Assembly (NCBI GenBank): GCA_010094025.1
Contig: ML991850.1
Span: 62,001-126,000 of the forward strand
DNA from: Viridothelium virens
Taxonomy: Eukaryota; Ascomycota; Dothideomycetes; Trypetheliales; Trypetheliaceae
Length of the DNA: 64,000 nt
Direction of reading: 5' to 3'
In this document: positions 54,032-64,000 of the stretch, piece by piece
Position numbering within the stretch: the first letter of the stretch is position 1
How the letters are laid out: each line of letters begins with the position of its first letter
Translations under genes and position numbers: made by a program
The notes under the pieces: generated by a model
What the model saw: only the letters and a program-made list of their open reading frames with translations
Told to the model about the DNA's origin: nothing
The model's database searches: none

Positions 54032-55028
54032 ACACCCGAAAATCACGGCGAGGATTTTCAATCAACCCCCTTTCTTATCGGAACACGATCACCAGCAATG
54101 TACACTAGTCTTGAGGCACAGTTTTGCCTCTCACGTTTACGATACCCGGCATTAGACATGAATCTGTAACAATAATGAAATTCGGAAATGATGATGATCT
54201 TTCTACTGGTAATTGTCCATGCTCATATACATTGCCATACCAGTCCACTCGATCGCCCTTAGTCTTGCCTTCCGGTTAGGTCACCGGCCATCTGACCTGC
54301 ACTTCGCCAGCTCAGTAGCCAAGCATATCGACCTCTTCCTCAGCATGCACGTTCCATGCGTTTCCCTCACCTTCCCTTCTCCTCTCCTCAACTTCCTCGA
54401 TCGCAACCGTAACCGCAAACATCGCGCTCAGCGGCGTGTTGGTTATGTTGGGGAGGGAGCACATTTGCAGTGCTTGATGATACCCTGGTGCTTGACAACA
54501 GCAGGACAGGTATGCCCTCAACAAAGGCCAGGTCCGATCGGCCTCAGATTTGACGCTCGGATCTGAACAGCTTTTCGTGTATCCTCAAGATCTCTTTTGC
54601 CGTCCTGCCTCGGCCTGATTTGGCCGTGCAATGCTAGTCATCCTACACTGTACATAATGCGCGGCAGGATGCATAGCTACTGCCGGAAAAGGTGGAAGGA
54701 CTCGGGAGACCGAGTTTGGCGACGACAATAAGCAGACTGATGATCGCATATTGATCCAGAAATGGCGACTTTTGCCACACAAATCACGATGGGATTTGTA
54801 AAATGCAGACAGTAGTGGTCTAATGTTACATTGAGCATGAACATTGACCAGTAATCTTCCCTAGTTCGATAGACAAGGGTAGTCTCCCCTGAATGTCTTT
54901 CTCTTACCAATTGGACGACTATAGAATGGATTTAGACATTGCCTTGTAATAATGCACGCTCAATGTCCTGATAAAAATAATGGACTTCAGTCCCCAAACC
55001 CTTCTCATCACGCGGCCCTCCGCCGCCC
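54032..55028. other. Intergenic between convergent genes
   Basis: About 1 kb between the 3' ends of RTT106 and the serine-rich gene. Short frames only; no recognised gene. Confidence 0.5.
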
Positions 55029-58000
55029 CTAAACAATCAGCTCCTCCGCCGTCTGCAGCACGCTTTCTTTCTCTATCCTCTCATTCCTCTTCAAAGCTTC
55101 CACGAAGCTGGCTTCACTTTTCCCCAAAATCGGCGCGCTCGCGCTCGATGCCAGCGCCGGCCCTTTTGTTTGCCAGCTCGCCGCCAAGTCTTCTGGGCTG
55201 CGAGATCTTTCATGATCTGAGGATGATAATGGGATACGACCTTGCTTTAGGGGTGCCAGAGGTAGTCTCTTTGCATTTCTGGTGCGTGGTGGACTCGGAG
55301 TATCTCGACTGGGACCGGCGTCGCGTTTTCCGGACCCAGAGCTTGATCTCCTGGCACGATTACCACGAGTCCGCTTGTTTGAACCATGAACATTTCTCTT
55401 TGCCTTTGGGTTGCGTGCTGAGTTGCACGCTGAGTAAGTGAGCGGGCCTTTAGCTTCTTCTTCAATAGTGTCATCATGGCTGGTGTGACGATTCTGCAGG
55501 AGATTGTGATCAACGCAGTCCTCGTACACTTTACTCCACGCGCTAGCGACACTGGTGATCCTCGTGCTTGTTTTACGATCCACTACTGGTTCGGACTGGC
55601 TTGATGGAAGCCGCTTCCGCTTTCGGCTGGAGACACGACTGCGAGAGAGTTGAAGAGAGTCTTCGAGGTCTGAGAAATGCTCACAGTCAAGTCCACTGGA
55701 GTCTCCAGCAGTAACTATCTCGCCCAGAAAAGGGAGTGATTCCTCGATATCGTCACCGGTTGTTGGTTCTGTGGTTGACTTGCCTTGGCCAGCTGATCCT
55801 TTCTGGAGCGTGCTTTCCCATGCTCCATCAACAGCCTTCACCTTCCCCTTGCGGATATTCGTATCACTCGAATCCAAAGTCTTCAGCTCTATATCACGAT
55901 CCCTATGATCTTCTGTATTGCGTGCTTTATTGTCCGGGAATGTGGGCAAGACAGGTCTTATAATTTCGAGCTCGGGATTCTCCAGCGCCCCTCCTGTGCT
56001 AACAGAGCTGCGATGCCCATGGCCATAATGGAAAAATTCATGACTCTGTGGTTTGAAGAAACTTGCATAGTGCTTGAGAACTTTGCGGCCAAAGTTCAGA
56101 CTGTGACTCTTTGGTAGACCAATCTTCATCCGTCTGATACTCTTGCCGCTTTTACCGCTACGAGAGCCGAAGCTGATGCGCTTCTTGAATCGTTTTATGT
56201 CCGGGTTTGTGGGGTCTTGAACATCGGGAGCAACTTCGCTCTGCGCTTCGCCTGTCTCCTCGAAAGGTGAGAGTCCAAAGTCACGCGGAAAGACGTTGTC
56301 GTCAGGGCCAGCGCTTCCACAGCGTTGTGGACGCGTGTGACTAGGAAACCGCTCCCAGGCCGACAGTTCCAATGATTGTCTATTTGGACTATCTGTCGGT
56401 GGATGACCGGCATGGCGAGCAGCGCGTTCTTGCTCTTGCGTGACGTAGGTAGCCGAGGGTACCTTCAAAAGATTGGGCGTCGAGCTTCGCCTCTTTGAGT
56501 TATCAAAGGGATCAACGTCGAGAGAATCATGGGCTGGAGTGTAAAATGCGGAGGCCTGATGAGACGGATGTACGTTCGAAGACGCGTGGCTTCGAGAGTT
56601 TGAGTGACGGCGCTCACGCTTTGATACAAGGTCACCTCGGTGATCATCAGGCTTCAGCCACATCGCGGCCTTCTCATTAGCATGCGCTTTCAGAGCTCGC
56701 TCCCACATCTCGGAAGCCTCGTCATGAGAAGGGAGCAGAGGAATGGAATTTTTTGGCATCTGGTCTGAGTCGTCTGCAGGTCCGTCGAAGCTCAAAATTT
56801 TATACCGGAATGACCTATTACCAGTACGGGAAAAATGGAAAAAATTCAGACCTGATCGCTTTTTCTTCGCTGAAGGTTCCTGTAAAGGGTCTGAGCGCAC
56901 CGGCTTGTCATCCAAAGCATCAAGATCTTCAACAAATTTGCTTGTTCTAGACAAATTACTTGAGCTGGCTTGCGACCGTTGTGTCTGGTTGGCGACTGGC
57001 GAATCCGCACCGTCAGAGATTGCTGTTGAGTGGATGGCCGGGTCGACATCGGGCTTTTTGCTATTGCCTGCTTTATTTTCACCGACTTGACTCGGCTCTT
57101 CAATCTGGCTTTCTGCAGTCGCAAAGCTGGGAGACAGCACTGTCGGTGTCCGAAGTTCTCGAGATATAGAATATGGAAGATGCATAGTGGATGGACGAGG
57201 AGACGCTACATTGCTATTTGGCCGTGACGAATACAATGACGAGGTTTCGTCACGGTTGGTAGTACTCCAGTATCCTGGGGCTTTAGTACTTGCAAATCCG
57301 GACCTGAACATATGACCGTATCGTGTGCCATCAACCTGCACACCCGAGGAATAGGCCACGTTGGAAGGAGTGCACGAATGTTGAGACCTTCTGTTGGTCC
57401 GACGCGTCACGAACGAAACATTATCAGAGGCGTTGGAGCTGGAACGGAGTCGCTGTGAAATCTCCATGTTTTGAAGATGGAAAGAAGTTCCAGAAGATCC
57501 TTGCGAAGTACAATTAATCAATGGCAGACCATCTACATCGGAATAGAGTATATTGGGCTGGCAAAGTTTTTCGGGATCATTTAGCTGGAAGTTCGAATCG
57601 AGTCTGGCTCTGAATCTTTGTGCTGCACTTGGTATTCGTTCGCTTTCAGTAGCTAATTGGCTGGTTGAATTCCCTATAGATGCAGGCTCTTGAGAACGTG
57701 GGTCGGAGTGATGCGAGGTGTGACATTCTTGGTGCATAGCTTTCCGCGCATCCTTGGTATCATTTGCACCACGTGAGATATCGCTGTAAAGATCGCCTAT
57801 GCGATGATGCTTTTGCCGTGGTCGGCAATCGGTCGATATACCCCAGAAGCGCGTATTTTTAGGACGGCTACCACTCGAAGTTCTCTTAGTTACTGCCGAA
57901 TTAGGATTGTGGATGTCACTCTCTGATCTTGAAGACCGCGCAGGACTACGCCGACGCCGAAGGTCAGAAGCAGCCAACAGGTTTGGTACACTGGAAGATG

Positions 58001-58760
58001 GACGTGGAGACGGCAGAAGCAGCACATCACCTGTCTCGATCGTAGCAGCTATTGGTAAGTGTCTCTTGTCCGCATGGTGATGACTATTATTCGGGTAAGT
58101 AGAGGTCACCTTTTGAAAACAGCAGAACTCTTACCCATCGAACAAGGGACCCATCCATTCAAAACTATGCATGACTGAATGATGGTTATTCCTTATGGCA
58201 TGACAGTCCGGTAATTCAGGACATGGTTGATAAGTTCTCAGACTGTGCTTCCTTGGGATCTGAAACTCCGTGGCGTCCTGATCGTAACTTTCTCCGTGAG
58301 CCATCATATCGCTGAGCAAGGGTTCCAGAGTGGTCCTGTTGCGAGGCGCAAGAGAAGCTGATTGTGTATTCTCCTTTGTGGGTTGCGTCTTTCGCTTAGG
58401 TCCAGCGAGCGCTATTAGACTGGAATTGATGCTTCTCTTGGATAACTTTTTTCGGAGTTGTCGGCTCACACTGCGTTGCGGAGGGATAGGGGCCTTTCGA
58501 GGAGAGGTGTAAAGGTCTCGTAGGAAATAGGAGTTGGCGACTTCAGGACTGTTCTCCTCTGCGGTTGCGTTCTCGAAGATGGCACGAAGATCGTTCAGGT
58601 CCGTGGTGCGAAGACTGGGAAAGTATGGGCCGGTTCCGAGTGGCGCGTAAGGAACTGATGCTACAGGCGACTGCTGAGTTCGAACAGGCGATACTCGAGC
58701 ATTGGGCAATGGAGGAGAATCTGAGCGACATTCCTCGGCACAGCAAAATCTGCTCGCCAT
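55029..58760 (-). CDS. Large serine-rich disordered protein, unknown function
   Basis: Two exons, 58760-58135 and 58083-55029, give 1226 residues; the 51-base intron joins PLFDG to HHHADKRHLP in phase. An ATG 18 codons upstream (58814) is an alternative start. Most of the chain is Ser/Arg/Pro-rich and disordered. Islands that look conserved are DLNDLRAIFENATAEENSPE, ISRQLRKKLSKRSI-like basic patches, a block FRYKILSFDGPADDSD, LPSHDEASEMWERALKAHAN, RRMKIGLPKSHSLNFGRKVL and SVASAWSKVYEDCV. No catalytic motif, signal peptide or membrane segment is present. Many RxxS and SP sites suggest kinase regulation. I do not recognise the gene. It is head-to-head with MET6. Confidence 0.75.
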
Positions 58761-59767
58761 GATACAATGGATAGGACGAAAAAATTCATAGCACTGCCAG
58801 CTGCACAAATACATCGGATGGACGAGGATGTCGCGAATGAAGAGCTTGTATATTAACAGGTAACATTTAGTAGCTTTGCAAAATTGGAAGGAAGTGGCAG
58901 AAAGTAGCAGGGGACGAAATTGAATAGAAGATCTGAGTAGGGTAGGTGCGTAGCAGACGCATGGCAGGCACGCAGCGCAAAGCAGGCACTACCTACTCCT
59001 GAGTCTCACCTCTTATTGGGACATTTAGGAAAATAACATCAACGTGCAATCGACGAGCATAGCAGTGGCATTGTCGGTCCAATGATCCTCACTCCGAGAG
59101 ACCGGCTAAGATCTGAGATCTCGGAAAGGACATAACATTAGGGCTTAACGTGCACTTAATGTATAACTGAACATGTTAGATGGGTAGACACGGTGCGATG
59201 GAAATGGACCGCATCTTCAAAGAGATGAATGAAGGAAGATCCATCAGCCTGTACGATAGATAATTCTGTAGCCCGAGAACTCGAGGTCGCAGAAACGCGA
59301 AGACTTATCTGATCCTAGCTGGACTTTCATCTGGAATACCTTAATACCTACCTAATAGATATACCAGGCAAGTATCTGAGTACCTATACAGGTACCTAGA
59401 GACTCAGTCATTGCGGAGAGTCACATGTTGAAGCCAATTCAAAGATGCAGGAGGCTGGATGTGATAATTACGCGGAGTCTCGTCAAGTCTGGCGTGATTC
59501 CGGTACTTTCACGCTATCGCCCCATATGGTCCATGCGTCGACTATCTTCGGACCCCGACGGAGGGGCACTAACTGCTATCAACACCATTTATTTTTCGTC
59601 CCCCCACCGCCTCGTCTTACACTGCTCCAATCCCACCATTTCCCTTCCTCCACTCCGTATTCCTCTCCACAATACCAATTCGACTCCCTTCTCATTATCA
59701 TTCCCATCTCACTCCCATCATTATCATCCAAATCTGCCTTTTTACAGTCGTTGCAACGTAAGACACC
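58761..59767. promoter_or_regulatory. Divergent promoter region upstream of MET6
   Basis: About 1 kb between outward-facing starts. From about 59590 to 59760 the plus strand is strongly pyrimidine-rich (runs of CTCC, TTCC, CATC), as is usual in the 5' leader of highly expressed fungal genes. At 59340-59400 there are repeated TACCTA/AGGTACCTA words. No exon. Confidence 0.5.
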
Positions 59768-62242
59768 ATGGTTCAATCCTCAATTCTCGGCTTTCCCCGC
59801 ATGGGGAGGCTCCGTGACTTGAAGAAAGCTTGCGAAGCCTACTGGGGCGGCAAGCTCTCTCAGGAAGACTTGCTCAAAGAAGGCAAGCGGCTGCGGCTGG
59901 AGCACTGGAAGATTCAAAAGGATGCTGGCGTCGACATAATCCCAAGCAACGATTTTGCTTTCTACGATCATGTCTTGGACCACATCCAGATGTTCAACGT
60001 GAGTCCTCATCACCCCGTTTGTTCGATTTGGAGAATTCGCTAACTCATCCGATGCTCAGGTCATTCCAGAAAGATATTCCAAGCACAAGCTCGACCCCAT
60101 TGATGAGTACTTTGCCATGGGCCGAGGACACCAGAAGAACGGAGTTGACGTTTCAGCTTTGGTTGGTACCCCTCATTTTCTTGGCTACATATCTGAAGCT
60201 AACAACGGGAACAGGAAATGGTAAAGTGGTTTGATTCCAACTACCACTACGTCAAGCCTACATTCCAAGACAATCAAACTTTCAAGCTTGCCTCAAACCC
60301 CAAGGCTGTCGCCGAGTTCAAGGAAGCCAAAGAAGCCGGCATCACTACTCGTCCCGTTGTTTTGGGACCGGTCTCATTCCTTGCTCTCGGTAAAGCTGAT
60401 CGTGGACAATCCGTCGAACCCATTTCCCTGTTGGACAAGGTTCTTCCAGTCTACGAGGAATTGCTGCAAGCTTTGAAAGCAGCTGGTGCCGAGACTGTTC
60501 AGATCGATGAGCCAGTCTTGGTCTTTGACTTGCTGCCAAAGGTCAAGGATGCATTCAAGCCCGCCTACCAGAAGCTCTCCGCCCTTGATGCCAAGGGTCC
60601 TCAACTTGTTCTCGCCACATATTTCGGTGACATCATCCACAATTTTGATGTTATCCCTGCCTTGCAGTCTCTCTATGCACTCCATGTCGACCTCGTCCGT
60701 CACCCAGAACAGCTTGAAAGCGTTATCCAACAGCTTGGACCCAAGCAGATCCTGTCAGCTGGTGTCGTAGATGGTCGGAACATTTGGAAGACAAACTTCA
60801 AGAAAGCCATAGAAGTTGTCGAGTCGGCAATTCAGAAACTTGGGAAGGATCGTGTCATTGTTGCAACCTCAAGCTCTCTTGTCCATACTCCCCACACACT
60901 TGCGAGTGAGAAGCAGTTGCCTGAGGAAGTCAAGGACTGGTTCTCATTTGCCTCTGAAAAAGCTGGAGAGGTTACCGTCATTGCCAAGGCGGTCACTGAT
61001 GGACCTGCTTCTGTTCGCGAGCAACTCGAAAGCAATGCGAAGTCGATGCAAGCACGTGCATCGTCAAAACGCACCAACGATCCCCAAGTCAAGGATCGTC
61101 AATCCAAAGTCACTAGCGCCATGCACGACCGCAAGTCTCCTTTCCCTCAGCGCTATGCTCAGCAGAAGGAGAAGCTCAATCTCCCGCTCTTCCCCACCAC
61201 CACCATTGGCTCCTTCCCACAGACTAGCGAAATTCGTGTCCAGCGAAACAAATTCACCAAAGGGGAGATCACGGCTAAGGAGTACGAAGCCTTCATTGAG
61301 AAGGAAATTCAAGACGTTGTCAAGATCCAGGACGAGCTAGATCTTGATGTGTATGTCCATGGCGAGCCCGAGCGAAACGACATGGTGCAATACTTTGGCG
61401 AACGACTTGAGGGCTACGTCTTCACCACACATGCCTGGGTCCAGTCCTATGGCTCACGATGTGTTCGTCCTCCCATCATCGTCGGTGACATTTCACGCCC
61501 TGCCCCTATGACAGTCAAGGAGTCCAAGTACGCTGCTTCCATCTCTAAGAAGCCAATGAAGGGCATGCTTACAGGCCCAATCACATGTCTCCGGTGGTCT
61601 TTCCCCCGCGATGATGTTCACCAGAGCATTCAAGCACAGCAGCTTGCTCTTGCCCTTCGAGATGAGGTTGTCGACTTGGAAGCCGCTGGCATCTTTGTCA
61701 TCCAGGTCGATGAGCCTGCTCTCCGTGAGGGTCTCCCCCTTCGCGCAGGCCGCGAACGTGAGAACTACCTTTCGTGGGCGGTTGACAGTTTCAAGTTGTC
61801 CACCGCTGGCGTTCAAGATTCAACCCAGATCCACTCTCACTTCTGCTACTCCGAATTCCAGGACTTCTTCCACGCCATTGCCGCTCTTGACGCTGATGTC
61901 TTGAGTATCGAGAACAGCAAGTCCGATGCCAAACTGTTGAGGGTATTTGTCGACCAAGCCTACCCTCGGCACATTGGCCCGGGTGTCTACGACATTCACA
62001 GCCCTCGTGTGCCAAGCGAGGAGGAGATCAAGGGACGGATTGAGGAGATGTTGCAGTAAGCTCCTGCCTTTCTCAAACTCATCGCATTCATCCCGCTAAC
62101 GTAAGAAACCAGATACCTCAAGCCGGATCAACTTTGGATCAATCCCGACTGCGGTCTCAAGACCCGCCAGTGGAAGGAGACCAAAGCTGCCCTTGGAAAC
62201 ATGGTCAACGCGGCCAAGTATTTCCGAGGAAAACACACCTAA
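59768..62242 (+). CDS. MET6: Cobalamin-independent methionine synthase
   Basis: Four exons, 59768-59998, 60060-60161, 60215-62055 and 62113-62242, give 767 residues, the usual family length. [20 protein letters not shown] opens the N-terminal barrel. The C-terminal catalytic barrel holds [47 protein letters not shown] and zinc ligands H653, C655 (HSHFC) and C738 (NPDCGLKTR). It transfers the methyl group from polyglutamated 5-methyl-tetrahydrofolate to homocysteine in the cytosol. Exon 2 ends TTG|GTTGGT, a non-standard donor, but the family sequence [17 protein letters not shown] fixes it. A 2-base overhang at the last junction (CA|A) restores the Gln before [14 protein letters not shown]. 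Confidence 0.97.
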
Positions 62243-62982
62243 TAATTCACTAATGTCTCGACCACTCTACGTGGACGCGAGCTGCTAGCCTCAACAGCTA
62301 CAGTCACGATGAATAGGTTTAATGACAGGCATGTGCCATGCATTTTGAGTTTTCAACAGCCATATATCATGATGGGATGGCGTCGTGCCGCATGGTTTGG
62401 AGCAGGGTTCGCTTCAACATTGACGGGTCTCACTCATCTGGAGATCTTGTAGACAACATCTAGAGATGTCTACGCGCCTGAATGTGGCGCTTCAAAAGCT
62501 TTACACGCTCAACGCGTGTTTTCTCCTCTGTCTTCTTACAATTAATACTATACTTTGTGCATAAGGCTCTGGCAAGAGCAACTTCATAGATACCCAAATT
62601 CAACAGGGACAATTGGTTGGAAGATCTTACCGTACACCTTTAGTCCTCGCAAGCTGTAGAGTGTCAGTAAGAGTGAATCGCCAAGCTTTGCCAAAGGCTC
62701 CAATATAGAAAGCTAAGGTAGTGAACTCATCATCGGTCGTTGTACATGTTTCCACAGCCAGCTCGTGATACGAGTGCAATACTTATTGTGTATCAAGTCT
62801 TTAATGCTGGACGTAAAGACGTGTTCGGGCAGCAATTGCCCTTGTGATACCTTGCTTCTTCCCTGAGATGATGTCCCACTAAGTCAAACCACTTAGATCC
62901 GGCGCAACCTAGTAGTGGCGCACCCCCCGCATCCAACTCAATTAATTCATCCACCAAATCAACTACCTCAACGCGCGTGAAT
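62243..62982. other. Intergenic, MET6 3' side and transposon left flank
   Basis: No gene. The stretch 62895-62935 (CGGCGCAACCTAGTAGTGGCG and a following C-run) may be the left end of the transposon, but the right end is outside the window, so a terminal repeat cannot be tested. Confidence 0.4.
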
Positions 62983-64000
62983 ATGTACGACCGTGAAGCT
63001 GCTATGGCAGCTGCTTCTGCAGATCTTGATGCAGGTATTTCTTTATCTATTAATTCAGCTGCTGACGCGTACGGCGTCCCGCGAACTACACTCAGAAGAC
63101 GACTCCACGGATACCAAATACGCCAGAAAAGTCATCAACATGAACAGCGATTGTCTCCAAATCAAGAGGACTTCCTGCGAGATTGGATCCTTGAAGAAGA
63201 TACGCGCGGATATCCTCCCTCTCACGCTTGTTGTTGTAAAATGGCCTCTTGAATCCTTTGAATAAATGGTGACAAAAAACCTTTAGGCAAGAATTGGGTC
63301 ACAGCCTACCTAACATGACACCCTAATATTGCTACACGCGTAGGTCGCAAGCTAGAAGCTAGGAGGACTGAATATGCTACAAAAGAGGAGGTTATAGCGT
63401 TTTTGATGTGTTATGAAGATGTAAAGCTGCGCTATAATATCCAACTTGAAGATATTTATAATATGGATGAACAAGGTATTAGCCTTAGTGTTTGCTCCAA
63501 CTTAAAGGTTCTGACAAGCTTAAAGAAGAAGCAAACACTGCAGAAAACACCTAAGACGTGTGAATGGGTGTTAATTATTAAGGCTATCTCCGCAACAGGC
63601 CGAGTTATTAACCCTCTGGTTATCTTTAAGGGGCAGAACCTACAAACAGATTGGTTTATCCCTAATAAGATCCCTGATTGGCAGTATACTATTTCTAAGA
63701 GAGGATGGACCTTAAATAAGATTGGATTGGGTTAGTTGCAGCGTGTATTTAACCCTTAAACACATCCAGTTTATGGTGGATGGAGGATGCTTATCTTAGA
63801 TAGCCACGGCAGCTATATCGACTTTGATTTCCTATTTACCTGCAAAATAGTTCTCAACATTGCTTTGGTGTTTCCTCCACCTTATACAACCCATATTCTG
63901 CAGCCCTTGGACCTTACTGCCTTCAGCCCTGTCAAAACTTGCTATCGGAGCCAAATCAGCCAACTTGCAGCAATTAATAATGCAGCGCCTATCAAAAAGA
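62983..64000 (+). mobile_element. Broken Pogo/Fot-type (Tc1-mariner superfamily) DNA transposon, runs off the window
   Basis: The frame from 62983 encodes a CENP-B/psq-type helix-turn-helix (AADAYGVPRTTLRRRLHG, then LSPNQEDFLRDWIL). A broken stretch with GKNWV and HPNIATRVGRKLEARRTEY follows. From about 63403 comes the DDE_1 catalytic domain: IYNMDEQGIS (first Asp), WVLIIKAISATGRVINPLVI, FKGQNLQTDWF, and later LILDSHGSYID (second Asp) and ILQPLDLTAFSPVK. Reading needs several frame changes and passes in-frame stops (for example at 63733 after KIGLG and soon after in the VFNP stretch), so it is inactive. The element continues past 64000. Cysteine-rich SHACCCKMAS at 63220-63250 is out-of-frame reading at a break. 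Confidence 0.85.

Noticed and set aside
1-64000. tRNA or rRNA genes and CRISPR arrays
   Set aside because: No tRNA A/B boxes with a fitting cloverleaf were noticed, no rRNA-like sequence and no direct-repeat/spacer pattern; the only tandem array is the 19-base minisatellite.

Overview
The window is nuclear DNA of a filamentous ascomycete (Pezizomycotina). The signs are short introns (about 42 to 170 bases, mostly 50 to 65) with GTAAGT-like donors and CTAAC/CTGAC branch sites, and a gene set typical of that group: NADH-ubiquinone oxidoreductase 21.3 kDa subunit, RUD3, SOG2, a DUF2408-like protein, a DUF7025-like/AAA+ ATPase and small secreted cysteine-rich proteins. The general look suits a Leotiomycete, but the sequence alone does not prove the class. 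Exon structures below were built by hand from splice signals and reading phase. Each multi-exon coding sequence sums to a whole number of codons.

Region 1 (1-13 kb) is accessory in character. It holds the 3' end of an SRR1-like gene, a secreted 10-cysteine protein, a secreted diverged NucA/NucB-like protein, two small unrecognised genes, and a head-to-head pair: a membrane-anchored fungal protein on the minus strand and a 1201-residue trypsin-like protease/DUF7025-like/AAA+ ATPase fusion on the plus strand. This pair is the best candidate for an undescribed system.

Region 2 (13.6-25 kb) is mostly conserved: VTC1 (vacuolar polyphosphate complex), a Tctex-type dynein light chain, a short-chain dehydrogenase, two related small Cys-rich proteins about 2.6 kb apart, a large RING/coiled-coil protein with a HEI10/Zip3-like zinc pattern, and the complex I 21.3 kDa subunit.

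Region 3 (25.6-33 kb) is catabolic: an amidohydrolase, a salicylate-hydroxylase-like FAD monooxygenase and a secreted intradiol ring-cleavage dioxygenase, all on the plus strand.

Region 4 (33-45 kb) is housekeeping: RUD3 (Golgi golgin), guanylate kinase, a compact stand-alone SET-domain protein, a DUF2408-like protein, ribosomal P1 and SOG2 (RAM/NDR signalling).

Region 5 (44.7-52.3 kb) has almost no genes. It ends in a decayed, inverted copy of the RTT106 5' end, then a 584-base TIR-bounded element carrying a 19-base minisatellite, then intact RTT106.

Region 6 (55-64 kb) holds a 1226-residue serine-rich protein of unknown role, MET6 (cobalamin-independent methionine synthase) and a broken Pogo/Fot-type DNA transposon that runs off the right edge. 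Three introns in the window appear to use GC-AG splice sites.
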